Below, piece after piece: positions 43,991-55,500 of a stretch of DNA of 64,000 nt. How positions within the stretch are numbered: position 1 is the first letter of the stretch; each line of letters starts with the position of its first letter. The position numbers were made by a program, and so were the translations under genes. The notes under the pieces were generated by a model. The model did not search any database and was not told the origin of the DNA. It saw only the letters and a list, made by a program, of their open reading frames with translations. The stretch lies in assembly GCA_021613375.1 (NCBI GenBank), contig CM038709.1, positions 40,620,656-40,684,655 of the forward strand, in the 5' to 3' direction. The DNA is from Megaleporinus macrocephalus. Its lineage: Eukaryota; Chordata; Actinopteri; Characiformes; Anostomidae.

Positions 43991-44789
43991 GCTATATAGA
44001 TAGCCCAACAGAAGTTAATGGAGGTAACATCACCAAGTCTGTAGAAGATATGCAAGAAGCCCTACTAGTAAGAAAGTCATCAACATGTTACTGCCCAGTA
44101 CACAAAAGCTAAAGGTCCAGCATAGTTTTGTGGAGTTCTTTGCTCAACATGGACCAGAACCACCAAACACCCTGCACATTGATTCAACTTTTCAAGTTCA
44201 ACTTCTAATAGTGCATTAACAGAAGAATAATCTGTGTAATACATTAAAGCGACTCAATATTTAAAGCTTTTTAGGCCAACAAGCTTGCTCTAGTAGTTTT
44301 AACAGCTCTTTGTGTTAAGGTCATAGATTTTTGGCCACATTAAGCAATAAAACCCACAGGATTACGACACATGTATTACCGCCTCATGAACTTCCCAACA
44401 ATTGAGCTACGGGAGGGTCAGAAATCTGTGGTTTGGTTTCATGTCTCCCTGAAAAAGCCTGAAATGCTTGGTTTTGTTGTTGTCAATATTCGTTTCCTGG
44501 ACAGAACATGGAAAAAAAGTAATTAGATGTCTGTGAAAGTGAGAGAGTACTGTATGGGAGAAAGGAGAAAGACAGCTTCAGGAAAAAAGAAAGTAGCATT
44601 ACTGTTTTAGTCTCTCTCTGCTGTAAGGTAGGGTCCGATTACCTGTCAGTCTCTCACTGGAGCGCATTCATTTTCAGCTCAGCAGTCACAGCCTTTTGAA
44701 ACAATCTGAACACAGCATATAAGTATGAAGTGTGTTGTGTGTGTGTATATGTGTGTGTGTGCATTACAGTGAGGGCCCATTTCCTAGTA
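43991..44789. other. Unique sequence with a (GT)n tract
   Basis: Single-copy, AT-rich DNA. A broken GT microsatellite lies at 44730-44762. No gene. Confidence 0.4.
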
Positions 44790-45250
44790 AATTGGGAGTG
44801 CCCTGCTCACTGACTGCAAAATGTAGAAAGTGATGGCAGCAAATGGATTTGCGCTACTTTGCGGTTAAGCACCCGCCGTAAAAAGGCCACAAAGTAAACA
44901 AGCTTTATCCATCATTATTGATAAATTGCGCTATAACCGTTCATTCGTTTTCTTGATCTATCGAGACGAATTCCTGCCGGTTCGACTGCATCTGTCCTCC
45001 GGCGGCACTCTACATCAACGACCAAATCAATCAGAAATCAGTCATGTTTTCCGTAACAGGACGAGTGGGATACGATATTTCTCGGCTGAGAGTGCTAAAG
45101 TGGTAAATAGTAGTGCTTTGTCATCATTTAGCGTCCTGCGCATTCACCTTGCTCTGTGCGTTAGTCCTGTTTTCAGAAGACTCCCCTGGCTGAAGGCAAG
45201 CCAGTTCATTAATTATAAAAGCTGGCTATATAACTTACATCATCGCTTTC
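44790..45250. promoter_or_regulatory. Candidate conserved noncoding element
   Basis: Unique, balanced sequence with frequent homeodomain-type cores: CCATCATTATTGATAAATTG, CAAATCAATCAGAAATCAG and CATTAATTATAAAAG. The last is embedded in AGCCAG...CTGGCT inverted flanks (about 45200-45228). A plus frame of 120 codons (44926-45288) has no recognised domain. Confidence 0.4.
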
Positions 45251-45274
45251 CAATGAAAACCATGTCAACCATGT

Positions 45275-45420
45275 ATGTTGATTTTTAGGTTTCTGTATCA
45301 CTTGAGCACCACAGCTGCTGTTTATATTATGTGAGTATTTTATGATGAATGGTCCAATAAAAATGCTCTAAAATAGCTTGGTTCCACTGACTTGTGAAAA
45401 GTGACAGTTTAAGTCCTATT
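45275..45420 (+). mobile_element. MITE copy B (partial)
   Basis: It has CAGCTGCTGTTTATATTATG, GATGAATGGTCCAATA, AATGCTCTAAAATAGCTTGG and TTCCACTGACTTG in family order. The left terminal repeat is missing. Confidence 0.65.
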
Positions 45421-45424
45421 TATA

Positions 45425-46253
45425 AAACGGTTATGAAGCCTATATTGGCCACTTATTACAATACAGTAACATTATAAAAACATTGCTACATCAATATAGA
45501 GTCACACAATGTCAAGGTGAGCGTCAATGTCAAGGTTTTGGAGCAAAGATTGTTTAAGGGAGGGTCTCAGTTATGCCTGGTTCACACTACACGACTGGTT
45601 GAGTGGTCAGGTGTTTGTGCTGTTTACACAACATGATTGGTTGAGCTGTAATCGCAAGTCTTTCAGTTGTTGAGGCTTTCACTCTACATGACTGATCGGC
45701 GACATGGGGTCACGAATTACACGACTTTCACTCTGGAGAATCGCCCACTCACCTGGCTTCGGTCCAAAACACGTTTTTGTCACGAGAAAACACACTAAAA
45801 AACGCACTTCATACTCATTGGGGCTCAGCGAGTATTGACATATATTTGATAGTGGCATAACATGTGGGCCGTGTGCATAAGTACACATTCCAGTGTTTAG
45901 TTTTGCATATGAATCCATAGGCTTAGAGAAAGAGACTGGGTTGGTCCTCAGGTTGTGTCCATGAGCTAGGCACATGCTCAATCTGCATGACAATCCTTGC
46001 TAAGGCAACATAAACCACGCTGCATAGTCTGAGCAGAGTCCCTGGGGTGCATGGGGGCACAATGCTTCTACAACCCTTGCAGTCTTTCTGTAGCAAAGGT
46101 TTTAGAATCTCTACCATCCCAGCAAATGAACGTCCCAGTAAACATACTCTGCTACCCACATCCCTAGTCCTCACTCAAGGCTGCATCATTTGGCAATACT
46201 CTGAAAGTGGCCACTCTGCATGGCCATGCTTCCCTCGGCACCGGGGGATCAAT
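45425..46253. mobile_element. Foldback-family element, copy U2
   Basis: It shares GCTACATCAATATAGAGTCA, AGATTGTTTAAGGGAGGGTC, CAGTGTTTAGTTTTGCATAT and GGGGTGCATGGGGGCACAAT with U1, in order. A segment at 45574-45800 starting TGCCTGGTTCACACTACACG is absent from U1 and looks like a separate fish DNA transposon. U2 lies between two MITE copies. Confidence 0.7.
45574..45800. mobile_element. Inserted DNA-transposon fragment within U2
   Basis: TGCCTGGTTCACACTACACG is the recognisable end of a common fish repeat whose interior carries GGTTGAGCTGTAATCGCAAG and TACACGACTTTC phrases. Boundaries are inferred from where U1 and U2 stop matching. Confidence 0.5.
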
Positions 46254-46438
46254 TGAACATGACAGCTGCTGTTTATATTGTGTGAGAATTTTAGGATGAA
46301 TGGTCCCATAGAAATGCTCTAAAATAGCTTGGGATAAATTCTGGTTCCACTGACTTACATTAAAAGTGACAGTTTTGGGCCGTAAAGTTGCCATTTTGGA
46401 GGTACTTGTTTTTCATTGGATTATGACGGTATACACTA
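46254..46438 (+). mobile_element. MITE copy C
   Basis: It has ACAGCTGCTGTTTATATTGT, ATGAATGGTCCCATAG, AATAGCTTGGGATAAATTC, CCATTTTGGAGGTACTTG and the right end TTTTTCATTGGATTATGACG. The left end is truncated by U2. Confidence 0.7.
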
Positions 46439-46629
46439 TGATGCAATGATTCGACATTGAAGTTCACTGTTAACAGGTTACTCTAGGGTCAATGTAAAAA
46501 GACTGTGACACCGAATTCTTTACTTTTACTGTAACTTGATTTAAAGAAGATTTTATCCCAATCAATTATATCCCCCCATTTCTATTGGTGCAATAATCAT
46601 GAAATTGTACAGTGTACAGAGTGGATGCT
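46439..46629. other. AT-rich spacer
   Basis: Single-copy DNA between two dispersed repeats, no feature. Confidence 0.4.
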
Positions 46630-47056
46630 GTGCTAAAATGATCTACACTACAGTCAGAAAGTCTAAGGAACCTAAGTTTAAGTTTTGTTTAAAAGCCCTT
46701 GTCTTAGCAGTAAGTGTAAAAACACCAGATATCATTAGAACAGATGTCAATAAGCATAAATACAATAGAAAGTAGCATAAATATCTTATTGTAAAATAAG
46801 TAGATCAGATCTTGAGCTCCAGTTTGAAGAACAAAGTGTAGTTCCGGATTTCCAGACATTTTATGAATGTATTCAGTTCCTTCAGCAGCAATCTTGATTT
46901 AGTTTAATGAAGTACTGAGCAGTCAAAGCAGGTATTAGATGAGAACTGTAAACAATACTGGGTTGTTTCCACAAGGAGAAGCTTGGAAAGGGTTAAATAA
47001 ACACACTGACGGATTTAAAAGTGGCTGAAGCTTTTGTCCCGTATTGTATAAAAAGT
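46630..47056 (+). mobile_element. Dispersed transposon family, copy R2
   Basis: It starts at CTACACTACAGTCAGAAAGT and ends near GAAGCTTTTGTCCCGTATTG, with the same internal blocks as R1 and R3. The interior is about 50 bases shorter than R3 near its right end. Confidence 0.75.
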
Positions 47057-49059
47057 AAGAATCGGAAATATAATGGAGATTAGTGACATGTTCTTCTTTG
47101 GAAAGACATGATAACGGAGTTTGAGTCTTTATTATACTTATATCTACCCAGCAGGCACTATTCATCAATTTGACACAAGAAAGATGTTGCACTCTAACAT
47201 TAGACATGTCTCAGGTGGGAGAGCGGTTGTTCCACTAATCAATAGGCTGGGGGTCCATTCCCAGACTCCTCCTGTCCACAAGACACCCGAATACTTCCTA
47301 GGCGCTGCAGCTATGGTTGCCCAGTCTTCCTATCCAACGCTGAAGCTTGATGTCAACCCAACATTGATGTTGGTTAACTTTAACATATGTTTGATGTTGG
47401 AGATTAACATCAAGCTGACATTGTTTTTTGATGGATGTCTTTATTCATCCATATTTTTATTTCCCACCTAAATTCAACGTCAGCCCAATGTTGGAAGTTG
47501 ACATCAGTCTGCTTTTCACTTTCAACTAAAGCTCTGCCTCTTTAACCGATGTCCAATGTCACTGAGTAGATTTGTAAATAAAACATGAAACATGGCACCG
47601 ACCCTCATTTTAGTAAAAGTATTGACTCATGTGATTGACAGGTGTGTCCTTTGCCTTGGTGGGTCCACTGAGCCATCGGTTTCATCTACAAAGGCTGTAT
47701 TTGTAGGATAAACCAACATGAAGGCCAGAAAACTTTCTTGTTCAGAAACTGGGAAAAGAGGAAATAATTGAAACACTGCTGAAGCACTGGACACAGCCAA
47801 CACAACACCTTGGAAAGTAATACTGCTATGGACACACACAGGTCATCAAGTTAAAGCCCCTGAGCACAGTTGTCTGGTGGGCTCCAACATGACTACTGTT
47901 TGTTGGTGGTAAAAGCTTTGAAGTAGAGATACTGAAGCAGATATTCAGGATTAATGGGAAGTGTTTAGGGTTTATAATAATAACAATTCCTCACAGGGAC
48001 CATCTGGTGGTGTGGGCGCTTGGCTATCCATTTGTAAAGACGTAGGATATTGACTTTCAGGTTCTGGGTTCAAGCCTCTGTATTGCCAGAGCCTCTTGTT
48101 GCTTGAATAGATAGTTTGTTAGCCCATTTTATCTGTGTTGTCTAGCTAAGGCCAAGAGCTAGTCAACCGAAGTCTGACTAACAAGCCTACCAGCTGTTGA
48201 TGCATAGCAAGAAACACCCTATAAAACTTATAGACTATGTCAAGGATGTTTGGCAAATGGGTGCTAACATTGGAGGTAGCTCACATTTTGTTTCCTAATT
48301 CTTCTCTTTTCACACTGCAATTAAAAAGATAGAATGACAAGTAGAGGCTTGGACCTGGAGGTCTCAAGAAGCAGACTGGAATTAAAGCTTTTTAAAAGCC
48401 TCAACAGGGCCCCAGTCAAAAAGGAAGCAATCATGACAAAGTTCACAGGTTTCATCATTGTTTGATTTCGGGTTTTGAAGGAATGTTTAGGCCCAAAAGA
48501 TATAGCTGCTAGGTCAGACTTTACAAGTAGAGGGGCCTGTATAACCCCCGGGATGGCCTGGGCCTGGCTTTGCACAACTGAGATTGAAGCTTGAATGAGT
48601 TTGCCATGTTGTAAATCTTTCTTAACGAGATGTCCAGCTCCATTGAATGAGCATAATGCCATTACTACCCAGCTTGGTTATGTAGAGTGGACCATGAAAA
48701 GCTTGAGTATTGAGTGTTGAATGAACAGGCATGTGTAACAATTGGAGCCGTCCCGGGTGATGCTTGACGTAAGTGGAACGTCTCATTAGAGAAGAATACT
48801 TGATCCTGGCCAGCGTAGTAATCGCTTATTACTTGCTTTGCTCAAACTTTTCAATTTAGGGTAACAATAGACATGTGACTTAAGAGCGAGTTTTAGGACG
48901 AGGGAAAAACACAGATATTTCTCTGGAAGTCTTTCCATTTGAAGCATGGCGTTCAAGGAGAGAGGGTTCACGAGTCCGTCTCAAAGGCGTGCAAAGGCAT
49001 GTTACATGTGTTGTGATTGGTCAGTGTTCCCAACAGTTATTTTAGGGATACTTATTATT
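47057..49059. other. Largely unique sequence with tRNA-like SINE scraps
   Basis: GGTGGGAGAGCGGTTGTTCC through GGCTGGGGGTCCATTCCCAG (47214-47265) resembles a degraded tRNA-like SINE head. A GATGTTGG-rich stretch at 47340-47510 is a decayed repeat. GGTTCTGGGTTCAAGCC near 48060 is B-box-like. The part at 48760-49010 is balanced and may be conserved. Minus frames at 47627-47839 and 48321-48662 match nothing known. Confidence 0.35.
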
Positions 49060-49429
49060 GTAATACAGCACTTCACCTCAGCAAAGGGGTTGTATGTCAT
49101 GCAATTATAGAAAATAGGTTGGATGTATTAATAAGGGTGTTTCATTGATTATGATAAAACTGCAGGTTTATGTTATAGTAGCTTTGATAACATTTCATTT
49201 ATAGAGAAATGCATTGATCAAAATGTATTAAAGCTATTGGGAATAACATTTATAATTCAATATTTGTATTGCATAACAGTATTATGAATAAATGTAATCA
49301 CAATATAGACTGAAGGACTGAAGAAGTTATTTCCAAATGCCCCCCTCTATATACTAAGTAAAAATGTAAACATAAAAATATTTTTCTTACTAGCATTGTA
49401 TAATGTTATAATTGATTTTCCCAGTTTTT

Positions 49430-49527
<98 letters not shown>

Positions 49528-49740
49528 AGTGGGGCATTCTGTAGCATTTAGTATTTCACTTACTAGCATTGTATAAAGTTGTGATTGATGTTTTTTTTAA
49601 TTATTGATTAAGATAAAATTGCAGGTTTGTGTTATAGCCGTGTTGGTAACATTTGTTTTATGTATACTCATGTAGCCAACATAATGTATTAAGGCTACTG
49701 GGAATAACATATTTATAAACTAATATTTGATTTACATTTA
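49060..49740. repeat. Diverged local duplication around a (TA)n tract
   Basis: GATAAAACTGCAGGTTTATG, TAAAGCTATTGGGAATAACA (about 49150-49250) matches GATAAAATTGCAGGTTTGTG, TAAGGCTACTGGGAATAACA (about 49610-49710). CTTACTAGCATTGTATAA appears at about 49386 and 49559. Confidence 0.7.
49432..49525. repeat. (TA)n microsatellite
   Basis: About 47 TA dinucleotides within the local duplication. Confidence 0.95.
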
Positions 49741-50207
<467 letters not shown>

Positions 50208-50579
50208 ACCACAGCCCCCCACCTCACTGCTACTGGTGTCATAAAGAAAGGCTTATTTTACTACCTGCTTGTCAAGCTTTAGTGTCATGTGTTAAACTTA
50301 ATCTAATCAAGCTCACGAGGTTGTTGAGCCTGACAAACATGCTACTGAAGCAAATCAGCAGTGACATGCGCCATCAAGGGCCAGAAGTCATGAAGTGAGG
50401 AACTGATTCAGTCCAGCAAGAGTTTAACATAGCATGTTGAATAAAGCTAAGAAACTTTCAAGAGTTTTATTTCTAAAACATAAGTGGTTTTATTAGTCCC
50501 ACAGTGTGCACGGCAGCTGCTGCTTTTTATTGACGTAGAAAAATAGAAATCGTCAAAAATTGATATTCATTGGACAGCA
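50208..50579 (-). other. Unique sequence ending in a MITE fragment
   Basis: No gene. The last ~90 bases (GTGCACGGCAGCTGCTGC, GTAGAAAAATAGAAATCG, TTCATTGGACAGCATCG) match part of the MITE family in minus orientation. Confidence 0.45.
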
Positions 50580-50629
50580 TCGATATATATATATATATCG
50601 ATATATATATATCTCCAATGTATATATAC

Positions 50630-50685
<56 letters not shown>

Positions 50686-50715
50686 TCCAATGTATATATA
50701 CATTATATATACTCT
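50580..50715. repeat. (TA)n tract with duplicated flanks
   Basis: TCTCCAATGTATATATACAT occurs at about 50611 and again at about 50683, bracketing a (TA)n core. TATCGATATA palindromes precede it. Confidence 0.85.
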
Positions 50716-51245
50716 CTGTAGCTTTTTTCGTTGTTATGTTATGATTGGTCAGTATATTATGTTTTAGTGTTTAGTGTATAGCATTTGATTAAGAAATGCA
50801 GCAGTAGTGTATATGGCAGGGCACATTTGTGTGTGTGTGAAAAGTTTTTTAGATAAATAGCTTGTTTGTTATATGTGCCCTTTTTAGAAGAACTGAAAGT
50901 GATCAATCTGGGAAAAATTGTCATCTCTAATGAACAAAATCAGCTCCGTAAGTATTGCCAATTACCAAACGGCTTTCATGACACATCATTGAAAACAACC
51001 TACAGATGTGCAGTTCATTTCCTATAAATGCACCAGACTGACCTTTTATTACATATGATATTAAACCTGTATTTTTTTTAAAAATGTGTGAAAAATTCTG
51101 TTTTCCGTGGCACTGGCCCTTTGATACGGACATGTGAACCTCTTTAGGCCTAATAACTAGTTAAAATCTGAGTCTCCAGCTCGAATTCCACTAATCCTTA
51201 GCGTCTATATCCGCTGGTCGTGTCACTCGACGGATCCTGCATGTT
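50716..51245. promoter_or_regulatory. Candidate conserved noncoding region
   Basis: The best part is 50890-51130: GTAAGTATTGCCAATTACCA, CGGCTTTCATGACACATCAT and CATTTCCTATAAATGCACC are complex and unlike nearby repeats. The 68-codon minus frame has no known domain. Confidence 0.35.
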
Positions 51246-51814
51246 TGTTTGTTTTGCTTTTTCCCAGCAGCCCTCTGGGGCGGGTCACATGTTCCTTACC
51301 GTGTCCCGCGGCGGCACATGTTCCTACTGAGCGATGTGTTTATTGGAAGAGGAACCTGATTCGTTCGCTCTTTCTCTCTGAAATACATACACACCCTATA
51401 CGCATTCCTCACAGCACACATAGCACACACACACTCACATACACACACACACACACACACACACTGATGAGGCGTCCGCATGCCCGCCGTGTGTGTATTT
51501 GTGTGTTCTGTGTGTATTTGCTCTTCTTCTCACATAAATGGTCCATTAATACATTATGCAGTCACTGTTTGATTATCCAGGGGTCTGCAGAGTACAGGAA
51601 TGAGCTCCTCGTTACATTATGACCTTTCCACTTCGGATCCCCTTTCAGAGAGCCTGTTTGACCTCCGACCCCTGAAGTGCTGCGCAGAGGCCGTGAGGCC
51701 AGGATCTGATTCAGATGACCGATAAGAGCAAGAAGGGGAAATGTTTGAGTGAGCGTCTGGTGTTTCTTTTCAACTTAATCCTTAGAAGTCTGTGGGCCTT
51801 TAGGAAGCCTGTAT
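51246..51814. other. Unique sequence with a (CA)n tract
   Basis: A (CA)n microsatellite lies at 51424-51465. A plus frame of 125 codons (51245-51622) runs through it and is not convincing. The GC-rich piece at 51240-51345 and GCGCAGAGGCCGTGAGGCC near 51682 are unassigned. Confidence 0.4.
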
Positions 51815-52346
51815 TCGTTATACTGTTATACTGTGTAAAGGCACCGAAGCTCAAAGTTTAAAAGCTTTTATCTGATCAATAAGTGTATTTCCAGCAGTAA
51901 GAACAGCAGATATCATTAGAACAGATGTAAATAATCATACATACAATACAGAGTAACATATAAGAATATGTTATTGTGAAAGAAGTAGATCATATCTTGA
52001 GCTCCAGTTTGAAGAACAAAGTGTAGTTCCAGATTTCTCCTGGACGCCCCAGACGTTGTATGAATGTATTCAGTTCCTTCAGCAGCAATCTTGATTTAGC
52101 TTAATGAAGTACTGAGCAGTCAAAGCAGGTATTAGATGAGAACTGTAACTAATACTGGGTTGTTTCCACAAGGAGAGGCTTGGAAAGGGTTAAATAAACA
52201 CACATATGTAAAAGCATTACTTACTGTATTAATACTGTTTGAATATTTAAATAATAAAGTGTTTACTGAGTAAATAAAAGCTTCCTGTCTGGATATAAAG
52301 AATATAATGTCCTCAAGTGCCTAAAACTTTTGCGCTGCTAACACTG
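51815..52346 (+). mobile_element. Dispersed transposon family, copy R3 (most complete)
   Basis: The left end TACTGTGTAAAGGCACCGAA and the right end GTGCCTAAAACTTTTGCGCT are imperfect inverted repeats, which R1 and R2 show less clearly. The interior has the shared GATCATATCTTGAGCTCCAG, TTTCTCCTGGACGCCCCAGA and GAAGTACTGAGCAGTCAAAG blocks. Noncoding. Confidence 0.8.
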
Positions 52347-52391
52347 CCACTCATACTGCACTCACCTGACTGTCTGTTGGTATTATTTTTT

Positions 52392-52612
52392 CATTGTTGT
52401 CCGAAGAAAATGTACCTCTGTTTTTGTTTAATTTCATTTTTCAACATCATGTGAACTTGACAGCTGATGTTCACACTGTGTAAAACTTTCATGACGCATG
52501 GACCAATAGAAATGCTTCATAATAGCTTGGGAGGATTTCTGGTTCCATTGACTTACCTTGAAAGAGAAGCCGTTTTTGAAGATACTTGCTTTTCATTGGA
52601 CAATGACGATTT
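52392..52612 (+). mobile_element. MITE copy D, near full length
   Basis: Left CATTGTTGTCCGAAGAAAAT and right GATACTTGCTTTTCATTGG followed by ACAATG are inverted. The interior matches copies A and C. TTGGTATTATTTTTT occurs on both outer sides (about 52378 and 52615); it may be an extended target duplication or part of the element. Confidence 0.75.
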
Positions 52613-52878
52613 ATTGGTATTATTTTTTTGAAGATAACATTCTGTCTACACTCATAACAGTATTGGTACTCATAACAATAGAATGAACAACTTACTATCT
52701 AATAGTAGTATATTTAGTATATTTCCAAGCTATTTATCACTGAAATTGTTGTGTTGTGTTTAAATGATGTAGAAAAATCGACAAAACATGGAGATATATA
52801 TATATATCAATATAACAATATTGTCCATTTCACAATTAATGTAAGTGTATCAAATGATTTTTAGAGAATAAAAATGTT
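52613..52878. other. AT-rich sequence with a MITE scrap
   Basis: GATGTAGAAAAATCGACAAA and ACATGGAGATATATATATA near 52765-52810 resemble part of the MITE family in minus orientation. Otherwise no feature. Confidence 0.4.

Positions 52879-52931
<53 letters not shown>
52879..52931. repeat. (CTAT)n microsatellite
   Basis: About 13 perfect tetranucleotides. Confidence 0.97.
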
Positions 52932-53039
52932 AAAAACTGCTTTAATGCTTCTATTTCATGCCACAAAAACAATGACTTTTCATCATGTTCCAATACTAGA
53001 CTAGTATCTTCCACTCATAAACACCAAATGTGGACTCTA

Positions 53040-53460
53040 AGCTTACAGCCTTGACTTTCTACCCAGTTTCTCAGCTTTCCCCCACATCTCTGCTTTGACG
53101 AGCTAGGAGTGAGAAATAATTCATATGGGAGTACCGCACGCTTCCGTCATCGCCAGCCATAGCTCTGATTTCCGAGTTAAGCTAATCACTGTAAGTGTTG
53201 ATTTTGCTTATTGAAGGATAATTTCGCAGCATTTCTGCGCCGCTCTGGCTAATCCTCGCTCAACTTCAAGCTGCTCCGGCTTGATTTGTGTCTCTGGCTG
53301 CTCTGAAACACCCCCAGGGCAAAAAAGGTGAGAGTCAGCTCGGAGGGGAAGAAATCCGAAGCCATTAGAAATAGAGTTTTGAGGTTTTCTCTCCAGATGA
53401 TGACAGTATGGAGTGGGAGATAAAGAAAGCGTACGTTTCATTAAACAGCATGCTGGAAAG
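53040..53460. promoter_or_regulatory. Candidate conserved noncoding element
   Basis: Unique, balanced sequence including GAAATAATTCATATGGGAGT, GAGTTAAGCTAATCACTGTA and TTGCTTATTGAAGGATAATT, with homeodomain/PITX-like TAATCA and GGATAA cores. A 77-codon minus frame shows no domain. Confidence 0.35.
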
Positions 53461-53749
53461 TGTTTCTGCTGCTCTTCACCTCCTTTTCTCCTCCCGTTTT
53501 TTCTTATCTCCTGGTCCCTGTCCTCTAGTTTTGACCTTTCCAGTGTTCTTCCTTAGACATTAGTATGGACCTGGTTTGCTGAGAGGTGGTTTCTGCTCAA
53601 CTGCTAATCCCCGTAGTCTGCAGTGCATGAACAACCCCAACTTATATGGTGAGTACGGTGATACGGTGTACGGTGGGGAGTCATGTGACAGCGGAGAAGC
53701 AACCAATGGGTGGAACTGGCTGCAACTAAATTCGTACTCAAGACATTGA
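53461..53749. other. Unique sequence, no feature
   Basis: Single-copy DNA, no supported gene. Confidence 0.4.
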
Positions 53750-54280
53750 GTGTGTCCAAAATTGCCTGCTTCCATAATACTCAGTAGGCGAGTGCAGCTA
53801 GTGTGTCCGAGTACTCAGTAGTCATCTAGTGTTGTTACCCGGATGACCTCCTGCATCGGGAGACATTTAGAAGTATGTGACCGCAGCACACTGTGCTATC
53901 CAATGATTCAACTGGAGCCACAAAGGAGTTCAAAACGAAGGAAAGAGACTGCCTGAAAGTGGTGACCTGCCGCTATAAAAGTTAGAGCTACTTCTGAGGT
54001 AAAGAATGGTTCAAATTCTGGTTTGTCTCCTCTGAGCTACAGCTAGACACTGTGTGAGTACAGATTTAGACTAAAACGCAGCTCAGCGTCACAAAAAGTA
54101 TCTGTATGATGTCAATAAATCAGGATTTCAACAGTAAGATAGTGGACGTAGTGCGTCCAAGGTTTTGTGCATACTAAACACTAGTGTACTGAAACTGCCG
54201 ACTGCTTTACCGCTGCAGTAGTACATACTGGCTCCAGTCTAGTACCTACTGGCTTAGTAGGTGATTTTCAATGCAGCAGT
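53750..54280. mobile_element. DNA transposon remnant with degenerate ends
   Basis: It opens with GAGTGTGTCCAAAATTGCCT and closes with CTTAGTAGGTGATTTTCAAT, inverted around an AAAATYRCCTRCT core. The interior repeats AGTACTCAGTAG and GTACATACTGGC phrases at both ends, which also pair inversely. It resembles a fish element that begins with GTGTCCAAAATYGCATACT. Confidence 0.5.
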
Positions 54281-55500
54281 GGGGAAGATAAAGTTTTCTC
54301 CTGTTTGCAGCAGTAATGGTATGCCCTGTTCTTCTCTAGGGCCCCCTGGTAGGGGCTCTCATAACCAGGGCCCTCTAAAATTATTAAGTCAGAGCAGTAC
54401 CATAACGTCTTGTCCATTTTCATAAGGGGCGGCTAGGCTCCCAAAAGCATGGCTAGGGCCCCTAAGAGGCCCTGGGGTCAAAGTTCCTAAAAGTTCTTAC
54501 AATGGAGAGCCCTCAGAAATAAAAATATATTGTATCATAAATGTTGATAGGCATCGCAAAATGTTTTGGGCCCCTGGGAGCTGTCCCCAATGGCCCAGTC
54601 AGAAATCCAGCCATGCTCGCAGATATTAGAGAAGTGAAAAGCTTTAATGCCATAAGAGGAACCTAAAAGCCAGGCCTGGTCAAAACCTACAGAAGGGACT
54701 GCTAACAGGGACAACAGTGTAATTGAAATCAGGCAAGGGTCAACCAGGACAACCAATCAAGAGGGCGGGCCAAAGAGCGAAACCCCGGAAACTGGAAAAC
54801 AGATTAAACCAGGATAGAGAAAATACAAACTGTCTGATCAGAAGTCCAGTGAGAAGTTTTGGGACTGTGGTCTGTGATTGGTTGGTGGTGGACACATAAT
54901 GGTGGCTTTTGGTGAGGAGGGGCTTGACTGACCAGTCTGGATAGTCTGCTTGTCTTGGTTGTGAAGCACACTGTGTCTTTTTTCTTCTTCCACCTGAAAT
55001 ACTGACCTTGATCAGATCATGGTAGACCTTTCCACCGTGAAAAGGTTCATCATAGATGCCTCAGAGCCCAGAGAAGTTGATGCCACTTCTTAACATATGG
55101 CTTCCTACTGGAGCTGTAAAGTGTTTACTGGATGTAACTGTGGATTGTAGTGATGGTCAAAGGTTTAATCCCGAATGAGGGTTCTTGATGAGGTGCCGTC
55201 TGAGCTTAGACTTTAGTTCCTCCAGATTCCTTAAGTCTTTTATGTTATGCGTGGTCAACCATCAAATATCCAGATCCCTTCCCATCTTTGCTAAGGAGCA
55301 CGAACATTTCTCTTCACATTTGTCGGCAAACCAGCGATTCTTGGCCCGCCTTCGCTACTAAGGCTAGGCCATTCCTCAAAGCTGTTCACTGAAATTGCGA
55401 TTACAGCAAATTGTGGCGTCGCCTGTTTGAATTTGCATCATGATTTCATTATTTTCATGATTTCCTAGCCCTAAATTTCCCCCCATGCCAACGTTTCTTG
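54281..55500. other. Low-copy sequence, unclear
   Basis: AGGGCCCCCTGGTAGGGGCT and ACCAGGGCCCTCT near 54338-54372 form a GC-rich inverted structure. GCCTCAGAGCCCAGAGAAGT near 55058 seems familiar from a dispersed fish repeat, but I cannot name it. No open frame of interest. Confidence 0.3.

Noticed and set aside
48002..48120. A tRNA gene, from a GGTTCTGGGTTCAAGCC B-box-like motif
   Set aside because: No matching acceptor stem or anticodon arm could be built. It is more likely a degraded SINE head or chance.
50580..50715. An origin or cruciform site in the TA tract
   Set aside because: TA repeats of this kind are common throughout the window and nothing specific marks this one.
55013..55400. 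A protein-coding exon suggested by GCCTCAGAGCCCAGAGAAGT-type sequence
   Set aside because: Stops occur in all frames within short distances, and the phrase seems familiar from a dispersed repeat.
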